Assembly: GCF_000443165.1 (NCBI RefSeq)
Contig: NZ_ATJV01000062.1
Coordinates: 1 to 32,839, forward strand
Direction: 5' to 3'
Source of the DNA: Thauera terpenica 58Eu
Lineage (GTDB): Bacteria > Pseudomonadota > Gammaproteobacteria > Burkholderiales > Rhodocyclaceae
DNA: 32,839 nucleotides
This document shows, piece after piece, positions 32,024 to 32,839 of the stretch. The position numbers and the translations under genes are program-made. Every line of letters starts with the position of its first letter. The first letter of the stretch is position 1. The notes beneath the pieces were generated by a model. The model ran no database searches. It had not been told where the DNA came from and saw only the letters and a program-made list of their open reading frames with translations.

Positions 32024-32839
32024 ATGAATCCGCGCCCCGAGCCTTCCCCGTCCGCTTCCTCGCTGCCTGCCCCCACCCTGCCCGAACGGCGGCGGCGTGC
32101 GCGCCTGCGTGTCGCCCTGGACCGCATTGGCAAGCTGCTGGTGCTGGCCTGGATCGTCGTGGCCAGCGTGGTCTTGCTGGTGCGCCATGTGGCCTTGCCG
32201 GCGGTGACGGAGTTCCGCACCGAGATTGCCGCCGCAGCCGGGCAGGCGCTCGGGCTGCCGGTGACGCTCGGCGCAATCCAGGGCGACTGGGCCGGCTGGC
32301 GGCCACGTCTGATCTTGCAGCAAGTCACGGTCGCTGATGACAAGGGGCGGCCGGCGCTGCACCTGCCGCGCGTCGACGCGACGCTCGCCTGGTCATCCCT
32401 GTTGCGCCTGCAAGCGCATTTCCACCGCCTCGAGATCAGCGCACCCGAACTGGCCTTGCGACGGGAGGCTGATGGCCGCCTGTTCGTCGCCGGGCTGCAA
32501 GTGGGCGCCGACGCCGGCGCTGAGGGCGGGGCGCTGGCCTGGTTGCTCGAACAGCGCCAGATCGTGATCCACGATGCGCGCCTGCGCTGGGACGACCGCC
32601 TGCGTGGGGCGCCCGAGCTGGCGCTGGAGAAGCTGGAGTTCCGTCTAGATCAACGTTTCGGCTCACGACGCTTTGCCCTGCGCGCACAGCCGCCACAGGC
32701 CCTGGCTTCGACGCTGGACGTGCGCGGCGAGCTGCGTCGCCTCGATCTCGCCACCCCGCTGGCCTCTGTCGGGCGGCTCTATATCGCGCTCGAGCGTGCC
32801 GACCTCGGCGGCTGGCGTCCCTGGGTCGATTATCCACGG
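32024..32839 (+). CDS. YhdP/AsmA-like envelope protein (TIGR02099 type), 5' part
   Basis: The frame is open from the ATG at 32024 to the last base with no stop, giving 272 residues of what is normally a protein of about 1,200-1,300. A Pro/Ser-rich, Arg-rich cytoplasmic start is followed by one membrane helix (IGKLLVLAWIVVASVVLLV, about 37-55). A periplasmic part then carries the family's GLPVTLGAIQGDWAGWRPRL block, VTVADDKGRPAL and the LEISAPELALRREADGR stretch. YhdP-type proteins span the periplasm as long bridges and help move phospholipids to the outer membrane. In beta- and gammaproteobacteria the gene is often near glnE or nearby core genes, as here. No ribosome-binding site is evident before the ATG. 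The 3' end lies outside the window. Confidence 0.88.
   Translation, partial: MNPRPEPSPSASSLPAPTLPERRRRARLRVALDRIGKLLVLAWIVVASVVLLVRHVALPAVTEFRTEIAAAAGQALGLPVTLGAIQGDWAGWRPRLILQQVTVADDKGRPALHLPRVDATLAWSSLLRLQAHFHRLEISAPELALRREADGRLFVAGLQVGADAGAEGGALAWLLEQRQIVIHDARLRWDDRLRGAPELALEKLEFRLDQRFGSRRFALRAQPPQALASTLDVRGELRRLDLATPLASVGRLYIALERADLGGWRPWVDYPR

Overview
The window is about 33 kb of GC-rich, densely coded chromosome. Gene content and protein likeness suggest a betaproteobacterium of the Rhodocyclales (Thauera, Azoarcus, Aromatoleum or Zoogloea type): a PEP-CTERM exoprotein, octaprenyl diphosphate synthase beside tRNA-Pro, an ilvE/zinc-finger pair, nudJ close to mnmA, and a glnE/CYTH-CHAD pair. 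The placement rests on family recognition by eye, not on a database search. No insertion sequence, prophage, CRISPR array or rRNA was seen.

Layout. 1-1.7 kb holds the 3' end of a large repeat-type surface protein and a PEP-CTERM protein with a good sigma-54 promoter. 1.8-6.5 kb is a minus-strand block: a PAS-EAL protein, the RNA helicase RhlE, the 23S rRNA methyltransferase RlmM and a small lipoprotein. 6.7-9.2 kb is plus strand: an orphan UgpB-like solute-binding protein, IspB and tRNA-Pro(CGG) with a textbook terminator. 9.3-12.6 kb holds a periplasmic protein made of two similar halves, divergent from a cytochrome P450 that is followed closely by dinB. The region between them carries three short direct repeats, an FNR-type box and a 9-bp tandem repeat. 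12.7-17.6 kb holds a PduO-type cobalamin adenosyltransferase, alaS (with an odd insertion) and algC.

17.7-22 kb is the most accessory-looking part. A minus-strand cassette of a TauD-like dioxygenase, a class II aldolase/adducin-like protein and a D-2-hydroxyacid dehydrogenase is divergent from a TetR regulator. Their shared control region has a perfect FNR-type box and a long palindrome. A SnoaL/NTF2-like protein converges on tetR. This looks like a small regulated catabolic unit of unknown substrate.

22-32.8 kb returns to core functions: a zinc-finger protein and IlvE, NudJ, a secreted protein with a possible transglutaminase-like triad, MnmA, a conserved protein of unknown function, a DUF2062 membrane protein, a CYTH-CHAD triphosphatase-like protein, GlnE, and the 5' end of a YhdP/AsmA-like protein that runs off the window.

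Convergent gene pairs are mostly separated by strong hairpins without clear T-runs. Several starts were moved inward from the longest reading frame, using ribosome-binding sites, signal peptides, family length or promoter position. These choices are explained in the entries.
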